Shown in pieces: positions 6,774 to 6,958 of a DNA stretch of 6,958 nt. The notes beneath the pieces were generated by a model, which was given only the letters and a program-made list of their open reading frames with translations, did no database searches and was not told the DNA's origin. Every line of letters starts with the position of its first letter. Position 1 is the first letter of the stretch. The translations under genes were made by a program, and so were the position numbers. The DNA comes from Bacteroidota bacterium (GTDB lineage Bacteria; Bacteroidota; Bacteroidia; Flavobacteriales; Crocinitomicaceae), in NCBI GenBank assembly GCA_029558435.1, contig JAKQEZ010000247.1:1-6958 (forward strand), read 5' to 3'.

Positions 6774-6958
6774 CGGTCATTTTCTGTTGTGTCGTGTCGT
6801 AATACGCTTGCAGCTAACAGTTTATTTGCGCAACAAGACCCACCACTACCGCCAGGTGATGCAAGTGGTAATGATAATAAAGCACCTCGTAATGGAGCTC
6901 CTTTAGGCAGTGGCATAGGTTTACTATTAGCCATGGGTGCTGCTTATGGTGGCAAGAA
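6774..6958 (+). CDS. Fragment of a small exported Pro/Gly-rich protein with hydrophobic C-terminal tail (start not found, 3' end cut)
   Basis: After a TAA at 6771-6773 the frame is open to the edge. LAANSLFAQ (from 6807) resembles the end of a signal peptide. Then come a mature-like stretch QQDPPLPPGDASGNDN and a short APRNGAPLGS linker, ending in a hydrophobic GIGLLLAMGAAYGG followed by lysines. This Pro/Gly/Asn linker plus single membrane-type helix plus Lys end is a common pattern in small Bacteroidota exported proteins of unknown function. No ATG lies in frame between the TAA and the signal-like segment; only a GTG at 6789 is available, and it leaves no proper hydrophobic signal core. An ATG at 6747 in the same frame is cut off by the TAA after eight codons. 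The gene is therefore probably 5'-truncated or mutated. The start given is the first codon after the stop, not a real start. It is divergent from res. Confidence 0.5.

Noticed and set aside
6535..6906. Plus-strand frame of 123 codons in the right-hand region
   Set aside because: It overlaps the exported-protein frame in another phase, begins in the repeat-like sequence, and has Cys/Lys/Leu-rich composition with no domain.
1..6958. CRISPR arrays, tRNA or rRNA genes
   Set aside because: No regularly spaced repeats and no cloverleaf-like or rRNA-like segment were recognised by eye on either strand.

Overview
The window looks like low-GC Bacteroidota DNA (Flavobacteriia, Sphingobacteriia or Chitinophagia type). 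The evidence is AT-rich coding sequence, starts without a clear Shine-Dalgarno sequence, a TAnnTTTG-type -7 promoter box, and at the right edge a Pro/Gly-rich exported-protein tail of a kind common in that phylum. The species cannot be named from the sequence.

From 1 to 5333 there is a three-gene operon on the minus strand, transcribed right to left: res (type III restriction helicase-endonuclease, 972 aa), then a DinD-like Bro-N protein (283 aa), then mod (type III adenine-N6 methyltransferase, 518 codons visible, C-terminus cut by the left edge). The gaps are 5 bp and 1 bp, so the genes are almost certainly co-transcribed and translationally coupled. All diagnostic motifs of a working type III restriction-modification enzyme are present. 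Mod gives sequence recognition and host protection; Res gives ATP-driven translocation and cleavage. The DinD-like protein is the unusual part: E. coli DinD acts on RecA filaments, so the operon may couple restriction damage to recombination or SOS control. The order res-dinD-mod also reverses the usual mod-then-res order.

From 5374 to 6459 there is an apparently intact IS1595-family insertion sequence of about 1086 bp. It has one 317-aa transposase on the minus strand, imperfect terminal inverted repeats (19 of 24 matching) and a near-perfect 8-bp target duplication (7 of 8). Part of it is far more GC-rich than its surroundings. It sits about 40 bp upstream of res and reads in the same direction. 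Its left end supplies a TTG at the correct spacing from a TAACTTTG box just outside the element, so the insertion may have built or changed the res promoter.

From 6460 to about 6800 I see no convincing gene. The stretch holds a G-rich block fitting the G-quadruplex consensus, a short hairpin, short repeats and an A-rich run. From 6774 to the right edge a plus-strand frame encodes the end of a signal-peptide-like segment, a Pro/Gly/Asn-rich linker and a hydrophobic tail, but it has no in-frame ATG after the preceding stop. It is either a fragment or a gene with a displaced start.
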